Source of the DNA: Allobosea sp. Root381
GTDB lineage: Bacteria; Pseudomonadota; Alphaproteobacteria; Rhizobiales; Beijerinckiaceae
Direction: 5' to 3'
DNA: 64,000 nt
NCBI RefSeq assembly: GCF_001429395.1
Contig: NZ_LMJT01000041.1
Coordinates: forward strand, 154,387-218,386
A program made the position numbers and the translations under genes. Position 1 is the stretch's first letter. Each line of letters begins with the position of its first letter. A model generated the notes under the pieces. It was not told the origin of the DNA, ran no database searches, and worked only from the letters and a program-made list of their open reading frames with translations. Shown here in pieces: positions 50,864 to 59,061 of this stretch.

Positions 50864-51709
50864 TCAGCGGCTCTCGCGCCGGACCATGAAGGCGAGCTTC
50901 TCGAACAGCGAGACGTCCTGCTCGTTCTTGAGCAGCGCACCATGCAGCGGCGGGATCAGCTTGCGCGGGTCGCGCTCGCGCAGCACTTCGGGGCCGATAT
51001 CCTCGGCGACGAGCAGCTTCAGCCAGTCGAGCAGTTCCGACGTCGAGGGCTTCTTCTTGATGCCGGGCACGTCGCGGACCTCGAAGAACAGCTTCAGCGC
51101 CTCCTCTATCAGCCGCTTCTTGATGCCGGGGAAATGCACCTCGACGATGGCCTGCATTGTCTCGGCATCGGGAAAGCGGATGTAGTGGAAGAAGCAGCGG
51201 CGCAGGAAGGCGTCCGGCAGCTCCTTCTCGTTGTTGGAGGTGATGATCATCACCGGCCGCCGCGCCGCACGAACCGTCTCGCCGGTCTCGTAGACATGGA
51301 ACTCCATGCGGTCGAGCTCGAGCAGCAGGTCGTTGGGAAACTCGATATCGGCCTTGTCGATCTCGTCGATCAGCAGCACCGGGCGCTCGGGCGCGGCAAA
51401 GGCCTCCCAGAGCTTGCCGCGCTTGATGTAATTGCCGATGTCGGAGACGCGCGGATCGCCGAGCTGGCTGTCGCGCAGGCGGCTGACGGCATCGTATTCG
51501 TAGAGCCCCTGCTGCGCCTTGGTTGTCGACTTGACGTGCCAGGTGATCAGCGGGGCCTTCAGCGCCGCCGCGATCTCCTCGGCCAGCACGGTCTTGCCGG
51601 TGCCCGGCTCGCCCTTCACGAGCAGCGGCCGCTCCAGCCGGATGGCGGCATTGACCGCAACGGTGAGGTCATCGGTGGCGACGTAATTCTCGGTACCGGC
51701 AAAACGCAT
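50864..51709 (-). CDS. MoxR family AAA+ ATPase
   Basis: 281 aa. RFAGTENYVATDDLTVAVNAAIRLERPLLVKGEPGTGKTVLAEEIA (Walker A GEPGTGKT), Walker B PVLLIDEIDKAD, sensor TSNNEKELPDAFLRRCFFHYIRFPD. MoxR proteins are metal- or protein-maturation chaperones that normally work with a VWA-domain partner (CoxE or YehP-like). No VWA gene is adjacent here: the next gene downstream encodes a SixA phosphatase, so it is an orphan in this window. Confidence 0.93.
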   Translation of the reverse strand: MRFAGTENYVATDDLTVAVNAAIRLERPLLVKGEPGTGKTVLAEEIAAALKAPLITWHVKSTTKAQQGLYEYDAVSRLRDSQLGDPRVSDIGNYIKRGKLWEAFAAPERPVLLIDEIDKADIEFPNDLLLELDRMEFHVYETGETVRAARRPVMIITSNNEKELPDAFLRRCFFHYIRFPDAETMQAIVEVHFPGIKKRLIEEALKLFFEVRDVPGIKKKPSTSELLDWLKLLVAEDIGPEVLRERDPRKLIPPLHGALLKNEQDVSLFEKLAFMVRRESR

Positions 51710-51924
51710 GCGGAAGCTTTCTGAGGGATGGCGCTCAAGGCTAGCCCAGGAAGCTCCGAACTGGAAACCTCCCCCGCGCCGGGCCTGCGCGAGCCGGTCG
51801 GCCTAAGGCCTCGGATCGAAACGCGAATTTCGGCGGATCGCAGACGTTACGACGGTTGTCTTGCCACGATTCCGAACGCACAGTCGGCAGGCTGCCTTCC
51901 CGCGCCGAACCGCAAGGTGCTCCC

Positions 51925-53715
51925 TTGGCCGGAACCATCGATCCTTCGGTCTACAAGGACGCGGCCGTCGTGCTCGCGACGGCAGGCGTGATCGTGCCGA
52001 TCGCCAAGAGCTTCCGGATCAACACCGTCGTCGCCTTCATGGCCTGCGGCGCGCTGCTGGGCCCCTTCGGCCTCGGCGGCCTGGTTTCCTCCATGCCGCT
52101 GCTCAGCACCATCACGGTGTCCAGCCCCGAGGCCCTGGCCGGGCCGGCCGAACTGGGGGTCGCCTTCCTGCTCTTCGTGATCGGGCTCGAGCTCTCCTTC
52201 GAACGGCTGATGACGATGCGCCGGCTGGTCTTCGGCCTGGGGCTGGGCCAGATCGCACTCTCGGCCGCCATCATCGGGACAGCCGCCTATGCGCTCGGCC
52301 AGCCGGCTGCGGCCTCGCTGATCATCGGCTTCGGACTGGCGCTATCCTCGACCGCGATGGTGGTCGAGCTGCTCTCCGCCAAGCGTCGCATGATGTCGTC
52401 CGCCGGCCGCGCCAGCTTCGCCGTGCTGATCTGCCAGGACATCGCGGTGGTGCCGCTGCTCTTCCTGGTCAGCGTTCTGGGCGCGCAGAACGGCGGCGGC
52501 TCGCTGCTGGCGGGCTTTGCCCAGGCGTTGCTGCAGGCCTTCGCCGCCATCGCGATCATCGTCCTGGTGGGCCGCCGCGCACTCAGGCCTCTCCTGCGGC
52601 TCGTCGCCTCCGCCGAATCGCCCGAGAGCTTCATGGCGGCGACACTGCTCATCGCCATCGGGACCGGGATGATCGCCGCGGCTGCAGGGCTCTCGATGGG
52701 GCTAGGGGCCTTCATCGCCGGCCTGCTGCTGGCCGAAACCGAATACCGGCGCGCCATCGAGGTCACGATCGACCCGTTCAAGTCGCTGTTGATCGGCGTC
52801 TTCTTCCTCACCGTCGGCATGGGGGTGAACCCGGCCCAGATCGCCACCCACCCCGTCGCCATCGGCGGCATCGCCATCGGCCTTTTCGCCACGAAGTCGC
52901 TGCTCGTCTTCGGTCTCGGCCGCCTCTTCCGTCTCTCGAAGGCGACGGCGCTGGAAACGGCGATCATGGTCGGCCCGGGCGGCGAATTCGCCTTCGTGCT
53001 GCTGAGCGGCGCCGTCGCCGCCAATCTCCTGGACGAAGAGCCGGCGAGCCTCGTCCTGGCCGGCGTGTCGCTGACCATGGTCTCGCTGCCCCTGCTGGCG
53101 CGCCTCGCGCGGGCGCTGGCCGCGAAGCTGGCCGTGCCCGTCGTCCTGCCCGAGGAGGCCAAGATCCTGCCGCCCGGCGATCATCCGGCCCGCGCCATCG
53201 TCGTCGGCTCCGGACGCGTCGGCCAGCTCGTCGGCAGTATGCTCGAAGAACACGGCAGGCCCTATATCGTCGTCGATTCCGACGCGACATTGATCACGAC
53301 CCAGCGCCGTGCCGGCCGCCCCGCCTATTATGGCGACGCGACAAAACCCGACTTCCTGCGCCTCTGCGGCCTGGAAACCGCGCCCGCCCTGATCGTGACG
53401 ATCGACAACGCCCGCGCCGTCGACGGCATCGTGCAGGCAGCGCGCGTGCTCAGGCCCGATCTGGTGATCGTCGCGCGCGCCCGCGACGCCAGCCATGCGC
53501 GGCATCTCTACGAGATCGGCGTCAACGACGTGGTTCCGGAGACGATCGAGGCCAGCCTTCAGCTGTCGGAAGCAGCGCTCGTCGGGCTCGGCGTCCCGAT
53601 GGGGCTCGTCATCGCCTCGGTGCATGAAAGGCGGGACGCCTTCCGCGCCCAGCTCAAGCCGGCTGGCGCTTCGGCCCCGCCCGTTCCGCGGCACGCGCGC
53701 TCGCGGAGGTTGTGA
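51925..53715 (+). CDS. Kef-type monovalent cation:proton antiporter (CPA2) with TrkA-N domain
   Basis: 596 aa from TTG 51925 with AAGGTG 5 nt upstream; TTG 51856 would add 23 aa. Twelve or so membrane segments (DAAVVLATAGVIVPIAKSF; GPAELGVAFLLFVIGLELSF; FLTVGMGVNPAQI; ETAIMVGPGGEFAFVLLSGAVAAN) are followed by a C-terminal RCK/TrkA-N domain with the NAD loop IVVGSGRVGQLVGSMLEEHG and YYGDATKPDFLRLCGLE. Typical K+ efflux or K+/H+ antiporter; no ancillary KefF/G seen. Its last 62 nt overlap the convergent glycosyltransferase gene. Confidence 0.93.
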   Translation: MAGTIDPSVYKDAAVVLATAGVIVPIAKSFRINTVVAFMACGALLGPFGLGGLVSSMPLLSTITVSSPEALAGPAELGVAFLLFVIGLELSFERLMTMRRLVFGLGLGQIALSAAIIGTAAYALGQPAAASLIIGFGLALSSTAMVVELLSAKRRMMSSAGRASFAVLICQDIAVVPLLFLVSVLGAQNGGGSLLAGFAQALLQAFAAIAIIVLVGRRALRPLLRLVASAESPESFMAATLLIAIGTGMIAAAAGLSMGLGAFIAGLLLAETEYRRAIEVTIDPFKSLLIGVFFLTVGMGVNPAQIATHPVAIGGIAIGLFATKSLLVFGLGRLFRLSKATALETAIMVGPGGEFAFVLLSGAVAANLLDEEPASLVLAGVSLTMVSLPLLARLARALAAKLAVPVVLPEEAKILPPGDHPARAIVVGSGRVGQLVGSMLEEHGRPYIVVDSDATLITTQRRAGRPAYYGDATKPDFLRLCGLETAPALIVTIDNARAVDGIVQAARVLRPDLVIVARARDASHARHLYEIGVNDVVPETIEASLQLSEAALVGLGVPMGLVIASVHERRDAFRAQLKPAGASAPPVPRHARSRRL

Positions 53716-54760
53716 CGCCCTGCACCGGGCTCGCCGCACCGCGCGAGAGGTGCCCGGCCGCCTGCGCGGCCTGCCGGATATGGCCGTAGAACTGCGCCGC
53801 GCTGCGCTGCCAGCTATGCTCCGCGGCAAGAGCAAGGCAGGTCTCGCGCGGGATGCGAAGCGCCTGCAGCGCGGCCGAACGCAGATCCTCGTTCAGCACC
53901 GCGGCCCCGCTGCCGGCGAAGACATCGCTCGGCCCCTGCACCGGGAAGGCCGCGACCGGCAGCCCGCTCGCCGCCGCCTCCAGCAGCACGATGCCGAAGG
54001 TGTCGGTCAGGCTCGGGAAGACGAAGACGTCCGAGGAGGCGTAGATCGCCGCCAGCTCCTCGCCCTCGCGCACGCCGAGGAAGGTGGCGTCGGGAAAGGC
54101 TCGCTGGAGCTCGGCGCGCGCCGGTCCGTCCCCGACCACGACCTTGCTCCCCGGCAGCCGCAGCGACAGGAAGGCATCGAGGTTCTTCTCGACAGCGACG
54201 CGCCCGACGCTGAGGAAGATCGGGCGCGGCAGGTCGAGCACGCTCTGCGGCCGCGGATGGAACAGTTCGAGATCGACGCCGCGGCCCCAGCGCGCCAGAT
54301 TGGAGAAGCCATGCCGGCGCAGCTCCGCCTCGACCGTGGTCGTGGAGACCATCACCGCCGCGGCGGGCCCATGAAAGCGGCGCAGGAAGCTGTAGCTCCA
54401 GCTCTCCGGGACCGGCCAGCGCGCCGCGACATATTGCGGGAAACGGGTGTGATAGCTCGTGGTAAAGGGCCGCTTCTGGGCGAGGCAGACCGCCCGCGTC
54501 AGCCAGCCGATCGGCCCTTCGGTCGCGATATGAATATGATCCGGCCCGAAATCGCCGATCCGCTCGGCCACGGCACGCTGTGTCGCGAGCGCGATCCGGA
54601 TATCGGGGTAACTCGGCAGCCCGACCTGCCGGAAGCCTTCCGGCGTCAGCATCCGCGGCGTGACGCCGAAATCCGGCCCCGCCGCGGCCATGCGTTCCAG
54701 CGAGCGCACGACGCCGTTGATCTGGGGACGCCAGGCGTCCGTCGCGATCAGCAGGCGCAT
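53654..54760 (-). CDS. agt: GT4 glycosyltransferase, probable Agt-type glycolipid synthase
   Basis: 368 aa from ATG 54760, which shares a base with the stop of the metallophosphatase gene. MRLLIATDAWRPQINGVVRSLERMA, PDHIHIATEGPIGWLTRAVCL, RWGRGVDLELFHPRPQ and SSDVFVFPSLTDTFGIVLLEAAASGLPVAAFPVQGPSDV show a retaining GT4 enzyme. In Agrobacterium and marine bacteria a GT4 protein (Agt) coupled to PlcP turns diacylglycerol into glycolipids during phosphate limitation. The one-base overlap with a PlcP-like gene supports that role; enzymatic identity is inferred. Confidence 0.78.
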   Translation of the reverse strand: MRLLIATDAWRPQINGVVRSLERMAAAGPDFGVTPRMLTPEGFRQVGLPSYPDIRIALATQRAVAERIGDFGPDHIHIATEGPIGWLTRAVCLAQKRPFTTSYHTRFPQYVAARWPVPESWSYSFLRRFHGPAAAVMVSTTTVEAELRRHGFSNLARWGRGVDLELFHPRPQSVLDLPRPIFLSVGRVAVEKNLDAFLSLRLPGSKVVVGDGPARAELQRAFPDATFLGVREGEELAAIYASSDVFVFPSLTDTFGIVLLEAAASGLPVAAFPVQGPSDVFAGSGAAVLNEDLRSAALQALRIPRETCLALAAEHSWQRSAAQFYGHIRQAAQAAGHLSRGAASPVQGVTTSASARAAERAGPKRQPA

Positions 54761-55584
54761 CAGGCGGCCTCGACCAGCGTCGGCACGGGCCGCGTCGGTG
54801 CGATGACCGCTACCGGTTCCTGGCCCTTGAGACGGCCCTGCGGCCAGCGGATCAGCTCGAAGCGGCCATCGTGATGCTCGACGAAGGCCGTGCAGCTCTC
54901 CACCCAGTCGCCGGTGTTGATATAGGTCAGCCCCTCGATCTCGCGATGGGCGGCGTGATGGATATGGCCGCAGATCACGCCGTCGGCGTCGTGCCGGCGC
55001 GCTTCCGCGGCGAGGCAGGTCTCGAATTCGCCGATATAGTTGACCGCGTTCTTGACCTTGAGCTTGGCCCAGGCCGAGAGCGACCAATGCGGCAGCTGCA
55101 GCCAGCGCTGCACCTTGTTCAGCGTCATGTTGAGCGCCAGCGCGAGCGTGTAGGCCCAGTCGCCGAGCAGGGCGAGCCATTTGGCGTTGCGCACGACGAG
55201 GTCGAACAGGTCGCCATGGATGACCAGCATGCGCTTGCCGTCGGCGGTCTCGTGGATGGCCTCGTCGACGAGCGTGATGCCGCCGAACTGCAGCCCCGCG
55301 AAATCCCGCAGGAAGTCGTCGTGGTTGCCGGTGACGTAGATTAGCTTCGAGCCCTTGCGCACCTTGCGCAGCAGCTTCTGCACGACGTCGTTATGCGTCT
55401 GCGGGAAATACCAGCCGTTCTTCAGCCGCCAGCCGTCGATGATGTCGCCGACGAGATAGATCTGCGGCGCGTCATAGGCCCGCAGGAATTCGAGGACGAG
55501 GTCGGCCTGCGCCCCGCGCGTGCCGAGATGCAGATCCGAGATGAAGATGCTGCGAACCTGCTTCGCGTCGTGGTCGTCGCCCAT
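54760..55584 (-). CDS. plcP: Calcineurin-like metallophosphatase, probable phospholipase C PlcP
   Basis: 274 aa from ATG 55584. All metallophosphatase motifs are present: SDLHLG, GDIIDGW, GNHDDF, HGDLFD and CGHIHH. It is annotated in most genomes as UDP-2,3-diacylglucosamine diphosphatase-like (LpxH superfamily). However, KNGWYFPQTHNDVVQKLLRKVRKGSKLIYVTGNHD, WSLSAWAKLKVKNAVNYI and NTGDWVESCTAFVEHHDGRFELIRWP resemble the PlcP branch (SMc00171 of Sinorhizobium), which hydrolyses phosphatidylcholine/ethanolamine to DAG. Coupling to a GT4 gene favours PlcP over lipid A synthesis. Only a weak half Pho box (CCGTCAT) is seen upstream. Confidence 0.8.
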   Translation of the reverse strand: MGDDHDAKQVRSIFISDLHLGTRGAQADLVLEFLRAYDAPQIYLVGDIIDGWRLKNGWYFPQTHNDVVQKLLRKVRKGSKLIYVTGNHDDFLRDFAGLQFGGITLVDEAIHETADGKRMLVIHGDLFDLVVRNAKWLALLGDWAYTLALALNMTLNKVQRWLQLPHWSLSAWAKLKVKNAVNYIGEFETCLAAEARRHDADGVICGHIHHAAHREIEGLTYINTGDWVESCTAFVEHHDGRFELIRWPQGRLKGQEPVAVIAPTRPVPTLVEAA

Positions 55585-55708
55585 GTCAGCCGGCCCGTCT
55601 CGTTGCGATGCGTCCGGCATGTGTCCGATTTGCGTTGCGCTTTGATGACGGCGGCCGCGATCCGTGGTCTGTCCTTGGCGCAGGGCACGAAGCCTATGGA
55701 GAAACGGA

Positions 55709-56488
55709 ATGGATCTTGGAATTTCCGGCCGCACGGCCATTGTCTGCGCCTCCAGCAAGGGCCTCGGCCGCGGCTGCGCGCAAGCGCTGGCCGAGGCCGG
55801 CTGCACCGTCGTCATCAATGGCCGCGACGGCACGACACTCGAGGCGACCGCCAGCCAGATTCGTGCCAGCACCGGCGCGACGGTGATTCCCGTCGTGGCC
55901 GACGTATCGACCCGCGCCGGCCAGGACGCGCTGCTTGCCGCCGCGCCGAAGCCCGACATCCTCGTCAACAACAATGGCGGCCCGCCGCCGAAGCCGTTCC
56001 GCGACGTGTCCCGCGAGGGGCTGCTGGAGGGCGTCGTCCAGAACATGGCGACGCCGCTGGAGCTGGTGCAGCGCGTCATCGACGGCATGATCGAACGTCG
56101 CTTCGGGCGCATCGTCAACATCACCTCGGCCAGCGTGCTGACGCCGCTCAGCGGGCTCGACGTCTCCTCGGCCGCCCGCGCCGGGCTCACCGCCTTCCTC
56201 TCCGGCGTGGCCCGCGAGGTCGCCCATGCCAATGTCACGATCAACAACATCCTGCCCGGCATGTTCGACACCGACCGGCTGAAGAGCGGCCTGACGAAGG
56301 CCGCCGAGACCAGCGGTGCCGCGCTCGAGGACATCGCCAAGCAGCGGCGCGCCAGCGTTCCCGCGGGCCGCTTCGGCGAGGCCGAGGAGTTCGGGAAGCT
56401 CTGCGCCTTCCTGGCCAGCGCCCATGCCGGCTACATCACCGGGCAGAACGTCCTGATCGACGGCGGCGCTTTCCGCGGCAATTTCTAA
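55709..56488 (+). CDS. SDR-family protein lacking the catalytic Tyr and Lys
   Basis: 259 aa from ATG 55709. The Rossmann N-terminus (SGRTAIVCASSKGLGRGCAQALAEAGC), NNNGGPPPKPF motif and Ser (NITSASV, S140) are kept, but the expected YxxxK reads SSAAR: Ser153 and Arg157. The C-terminus NVLIDGGAFRGNF is SDR-like. A subgroup of BKR-like SDRs with S/N..R in place of Y..K is common in proteobacteria and its chemistry is unknown. It is divergent from the PlcP gene. Confidence 0.88.
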   Translation: MDLGISGRTAIVCASSKGLGRGCAQALAEAGCTVVINGRDGTTLEATASQIRASTGATVIPVVADVSTRAGQDALLAAAPKPDILVNNNGGPPPKPFRDVSREGLLEGVVQNMATPLELVQRVIDGMIERRFGRIVNITSASVLTPLSGLDVSSAARAGLTAFLSGVAREVAHANVTINNILPGMFDTDRLKSGLTKAAETSGAALEDIAKQRRASVPAGRFGEAEEFGKLCAFLASAHAGYITGQNVLIDGGAFRGNF

Positions 56489-56534
56489 AAACAGAGCACT
56501 CTGTTTCTCCGAACCGCACCGTCTACCGGGTTTG

Positions 56535-56611
56535 ATCCGGGATCCATCGGAGGGCTCCGGAGCTCCACGATGGGTCCCGGATCGGCGCTGCTTCGCAGCT
56601 CGTCCGGGACA
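56535..56611. repeat. Composite palindromic repeat, family B copy 2
   Basis: ATCCGGGATCCATCG, CTCCGGAG and GATGGGTCCCGG followed by a GCTGCTTCGCAGC hairpin and CGTCCGGGA. Same central unit as 42473-42562, with the hairpin module on the other side and inverted. It occupies part of the 56489-56791 gap; nothing else is recognised there. Confidence 0.75.
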
Positions 56612-56791
56612 ACACCGTGCTTCCGCGAGTAATCGTCAGGCTCTCCCAGGGGCCCGGCGTGCGGTGTGCCTCCCCGCCGCACGCCTGTCGGGGTTGCAGG
56701 CATCACGCTTTGAGGCGCTGGCTGGACATGTTCTAACGACCCGGCTCCTTTTCCCGGCGCCCCGCCCTTCCTCCCCCATTGTGCCGGTCCA

Positions 56792-57721
56792 TTGTCCCCT
56801 CTTCTTGGCATCAGCCTGAAACTGATCTCGGCGCTCGCCTTCACGCTGATGTCGGCCGGCATCAAGGCGGCCGCCTCGCGCTACCCGACGGGCGAGCTCG
56901 TCTTCGTCCGTTCCTTCTTCGCGCTGATTCCGCTGCTGATCTGGCTGGCATGGCGCTCCGAGCTGCCGCATGCCCTCAAGACGAAGAACCTCCGCGGCCA
57001 CATGAAGCGCGGCGTGATCGGCTCGACCGGGATGTTCTGCGGCTTCGCCGCGCTGCAGTTCCTGCCACTCTCGGACGCGGTGGCGCTGAGCTATGCCGCG
57101 CCGCTCGGCGTCGTCGTGCTCGCGGCGCTCGTGCTGAAGGAGCGCGTGCGGATCTATCGCTGGAGCGCGGTGGCGATCGGCTTCATCGGCGTGCTGATCA
57201 TGCTCTCGCCGCATCTTTCGGGAAGCACGTTGTCCCATGGCCTGCAAGCCGGGCCTGCGCTCGGCGCGGCGCTGGGCCTCGCCGGTGCCTTCTGCTCGGC
57301 CTTCGCCTCGATCGAGGTTCGCCTCCTGACGCGGACCGAGCCGACCGGCGCGATCGTCTTCTACTTCATGCTCATGACCAGCGTGCTCGGCCTCCTGACC
57401 ATCTTCTTCGGCTGGCGCATGCCGGACCTTCAGGACGCAGTGCTGATGGTCGCGATCGGCATCCTCGGCGGGCTCGGCCAGATCCTGCTCGTCCAGGCCT
57501 ACCGCTTCGGCGACGCCTCGCTGATCGCCCCCTTCGAGTATTCGACGATGATCTGGGCCGTCCTCATCGGCTGGTTCATTTTCGGCGAATGGCCGGTCAG
57601 CACCATCCTGATCGGCGCCGCGATCGTCATCGCCTCGGGCATCTACGTGATTTTCCGCGAGCAGCGCCTTGGCCTGATGAACCGCAAGCAGCGCGAGGTC
57701 GGCTCGACCCGCAGCACCTGA
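56792..57721 (+). CDS. DMT-superfamily (EamA) transporter
   Basis: 309 aa from TTG 56792. Ten membrane segments in two EamA halves: LKLISALAFTLMSAGIKAAASRYPTGELVFVRSFFALIPLLIW and GLAGAFCSAFASIEVRLLTRTEPTGAIVFYFMLMTSV, with the motif LSYAAPLGVVVLAALVLKERV and DASLIAPFEYSTMIWAVLIGWFIFGEWP. EamA proteins export amino acids or other small metabolites. Substrate unknown. Confidence 0.93.
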   Translation: MSPLLGISLKLISALAFTLMSAGIKAAASRYPTGELVFVRSFFALIPLLIWLAWRSELPHALKTKNLRGHMKRGVIGSTGMFCGFAALQFLPLSDAVALSYAAPLGVVVLAALVLKERVRIYRWSAVAIGFIGVLIMLSPHLSGSTLSHGLQAGPALGAALGLAGAFCSAFASIEVRLLTRTEPTGAIVFYFMLMTSVLGLLTIFFGWRMPDLQDAVLMVAIGILGGLGQILLVQAYRFGDASLIAPFEYSTMIWAVLIGWFIFGEWPVSTILIGAAIVIASGIYVIFREQRLGLMNRKQREVGSTRST

Positions 57722-57923
57722 CGCCGTCGCCTCTCGCCGCGGCGGGCTGGGAACCGCCTGAAATCAAGCACTTGCCGCATCGTCAGCGGCACTGCTGTCG
57801 GCGCTTTCTTCGGCGAGGCGGCCCCTGATTGCTTGCTCCGGCAGCGGCAAAGAGGCATTGTCCGCTCAGACAAACGATCGTTCGCTTGCGCAAACGATCC
57901 AGCATGCGGGGCAGCCGGACGAC

Positions 57924-58544
57924 ATGGGCATCGAGACGAAGGAACGCGGCGGACGCGAGCTCGAATCCGGGGCCCAGGTCATTTCCGGCCAGCTCGGCAA
58001 GACGATCCAGCGCCTGCGCAAGGCCTACAACTTCTCGCTCTCGGACCTCGCCGAACAGTCCGGCGTCGCCAAGTCGATCATCAGCCAGATCGAGCGCAAC
58101 GAGACAAACCCGACGCTCGCGACGATCTGGCGGCTCTCCCAGGCGCTCGACATCTCGATCGAGCGCGTGCTCTCCAGCGGCGAAGAAGAGCCCTTCATCG
58201 AGAAGACGGCCCGCGCCGACACGCCGATCCTGGTCTCCGAGGACGGCAAGCTGCGCCTCGCCATCATCGGCTGGATCAAGACGGTCGAATGGCTGCAATG
58301 GTATGAGGTGACCTCCGAGCCCGGCGGCGAGCTCGACTCCGAAGGCCACCAGCGCGGCTCGATCGAATCGCTCTCCGTGACCTCCGGCGAATTCGAAGTC
58401 GAGGTCGGCGACATCATCCAGCGCGCCAAGGCCGGCGAGACGCTGCGCTATCGCTGCGACCGCCGCCATGTCGTCCGCTGCGTCGGGACCGAGCCCGGCA
58501 CTGCGCTGATGGTGTGCATCCTCAAGGCTGCGGTGATGGAGTGA
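57924..58544 (+). CDS. XRE-family regulator with C-terminal cupin domain
   Basis: 206 aa from ATG 57924; an earlier TTG at 57858 would add 22 aa. HTH (residues about 25-81): LGKTIQRLRKAYNFSLSDLAEQSGVAKSIISQIERNETNPTLATIWRLSQALDISIERVL. The C-terminal cupin (about 120-200) ends RYRCDRRHVVRCVGTEPGTALMVCIL. Two-domain XRE-cupin regulators sense a small ligand and usually control nearby transport or amine/amino-acid genes; the DMT transporter upstream is a likely target by position. Confidence 0.9.
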   Translation: MGIETKERGGRELESGAQVISGQLGKTIQRLRKAYNFSLSDLAEQSGVAKSIISQIERNETNPTLATIWRLSQALDISIERVLSSGEEEPFIEKTARADTPILVSEDGKLRLAIIGWIKTVEWLQWYEVTSEPGGELDSEGHQRGSIESLSVTSGEFEVEVGDIIQRAKAGETLRYRCDRRHVVRCVGTEPGTALMVCILKAAVME

Positions 58545-58619
58545 GATAGCCCCGTTGACGGGCACGACGGCTTGCGTCCGCAACGCAAGGGATCATACTG
58601 CCGCCTAGCTGCAATCGAT

Positions 58620-59015
58620 ATGAACCGCCGGCTATTGCTGGGCTCTGCAATGCGCGCACTCGTTGTCGCCGCTCTCGCCGCAGTTTCGGCCACCTCTGCC
58701 GACGCCCTGGAGCTGATCGGCCAGGCCGGTGTGCTCGGAGAATGGGAGCTGACCGGCAATCTCGCCGCAACCGGCGCCAGGCAGGAATTCGGCGGCCCCA
58801 TCGTTCTCAAGCACACCGGAATCTGCTCGGCGGATGGGCCGGAAACGCGCGCTGGCGAGATTAGACTTCAACTGCTGGGGACCTCACGGGTCAGGGCGAC
58901 TCTGACCATCGACGGTACCGCCTGCACGTTCAGGGGCAGGAAGTCGGATGCCTATGTCGGCATGATGAGTTGCTACGATCGGCGCGATGCGCCGCTCCGG
59001 TTCTGGATCAAATAG
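58620..59015 (+). CDS. Small exported protein of unknown function
   Basis: 131 aa from ATG 58620. Signal peptide (MRALVVAALAAVSATSADA), then a predicted beta-rich core GEWELTGNLAATGARQEFGGPIVLKHTGICSADGPETRAGEIRLQLLGTSRVRATLTIDGTACTFRGRKSDAYVGMMSCYD with three Cys. No family recognised. Convergent with the TPR gene at 59062, 46 nt apart. Confidence 0.6.
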   Translation: MNRRLLLGSAMRALVVAALAAVSATSADALELIGQAGVLGEWELTGNLAATGARQEFGGPIVLKHTGICSADGPETRAGEIRLQLLGTSRVRATLTIDGTACTFRGRKSDAYVGMMSCYDRRDAPLRFWIK

Positions 59016-59061
59016 CGAATGGCCGAAGCTCGCCGGCCATTCGCCTTTCTCGCGTAGCCAG

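Noticed and set aside
55585..55708. Pho box upstream of the PlcP-like gene
   Set aside because: Only one half-site (CCGTCAT on the minus strand) is visible, without the second repeat at the right distance.
56779..57828. 349-aa plus-strand frame overlapping the DMT transporter
   Set aside because: Arg-rich shadow frame; the 56792-57721 frame has ten clear membrane segments and EamA motifs.
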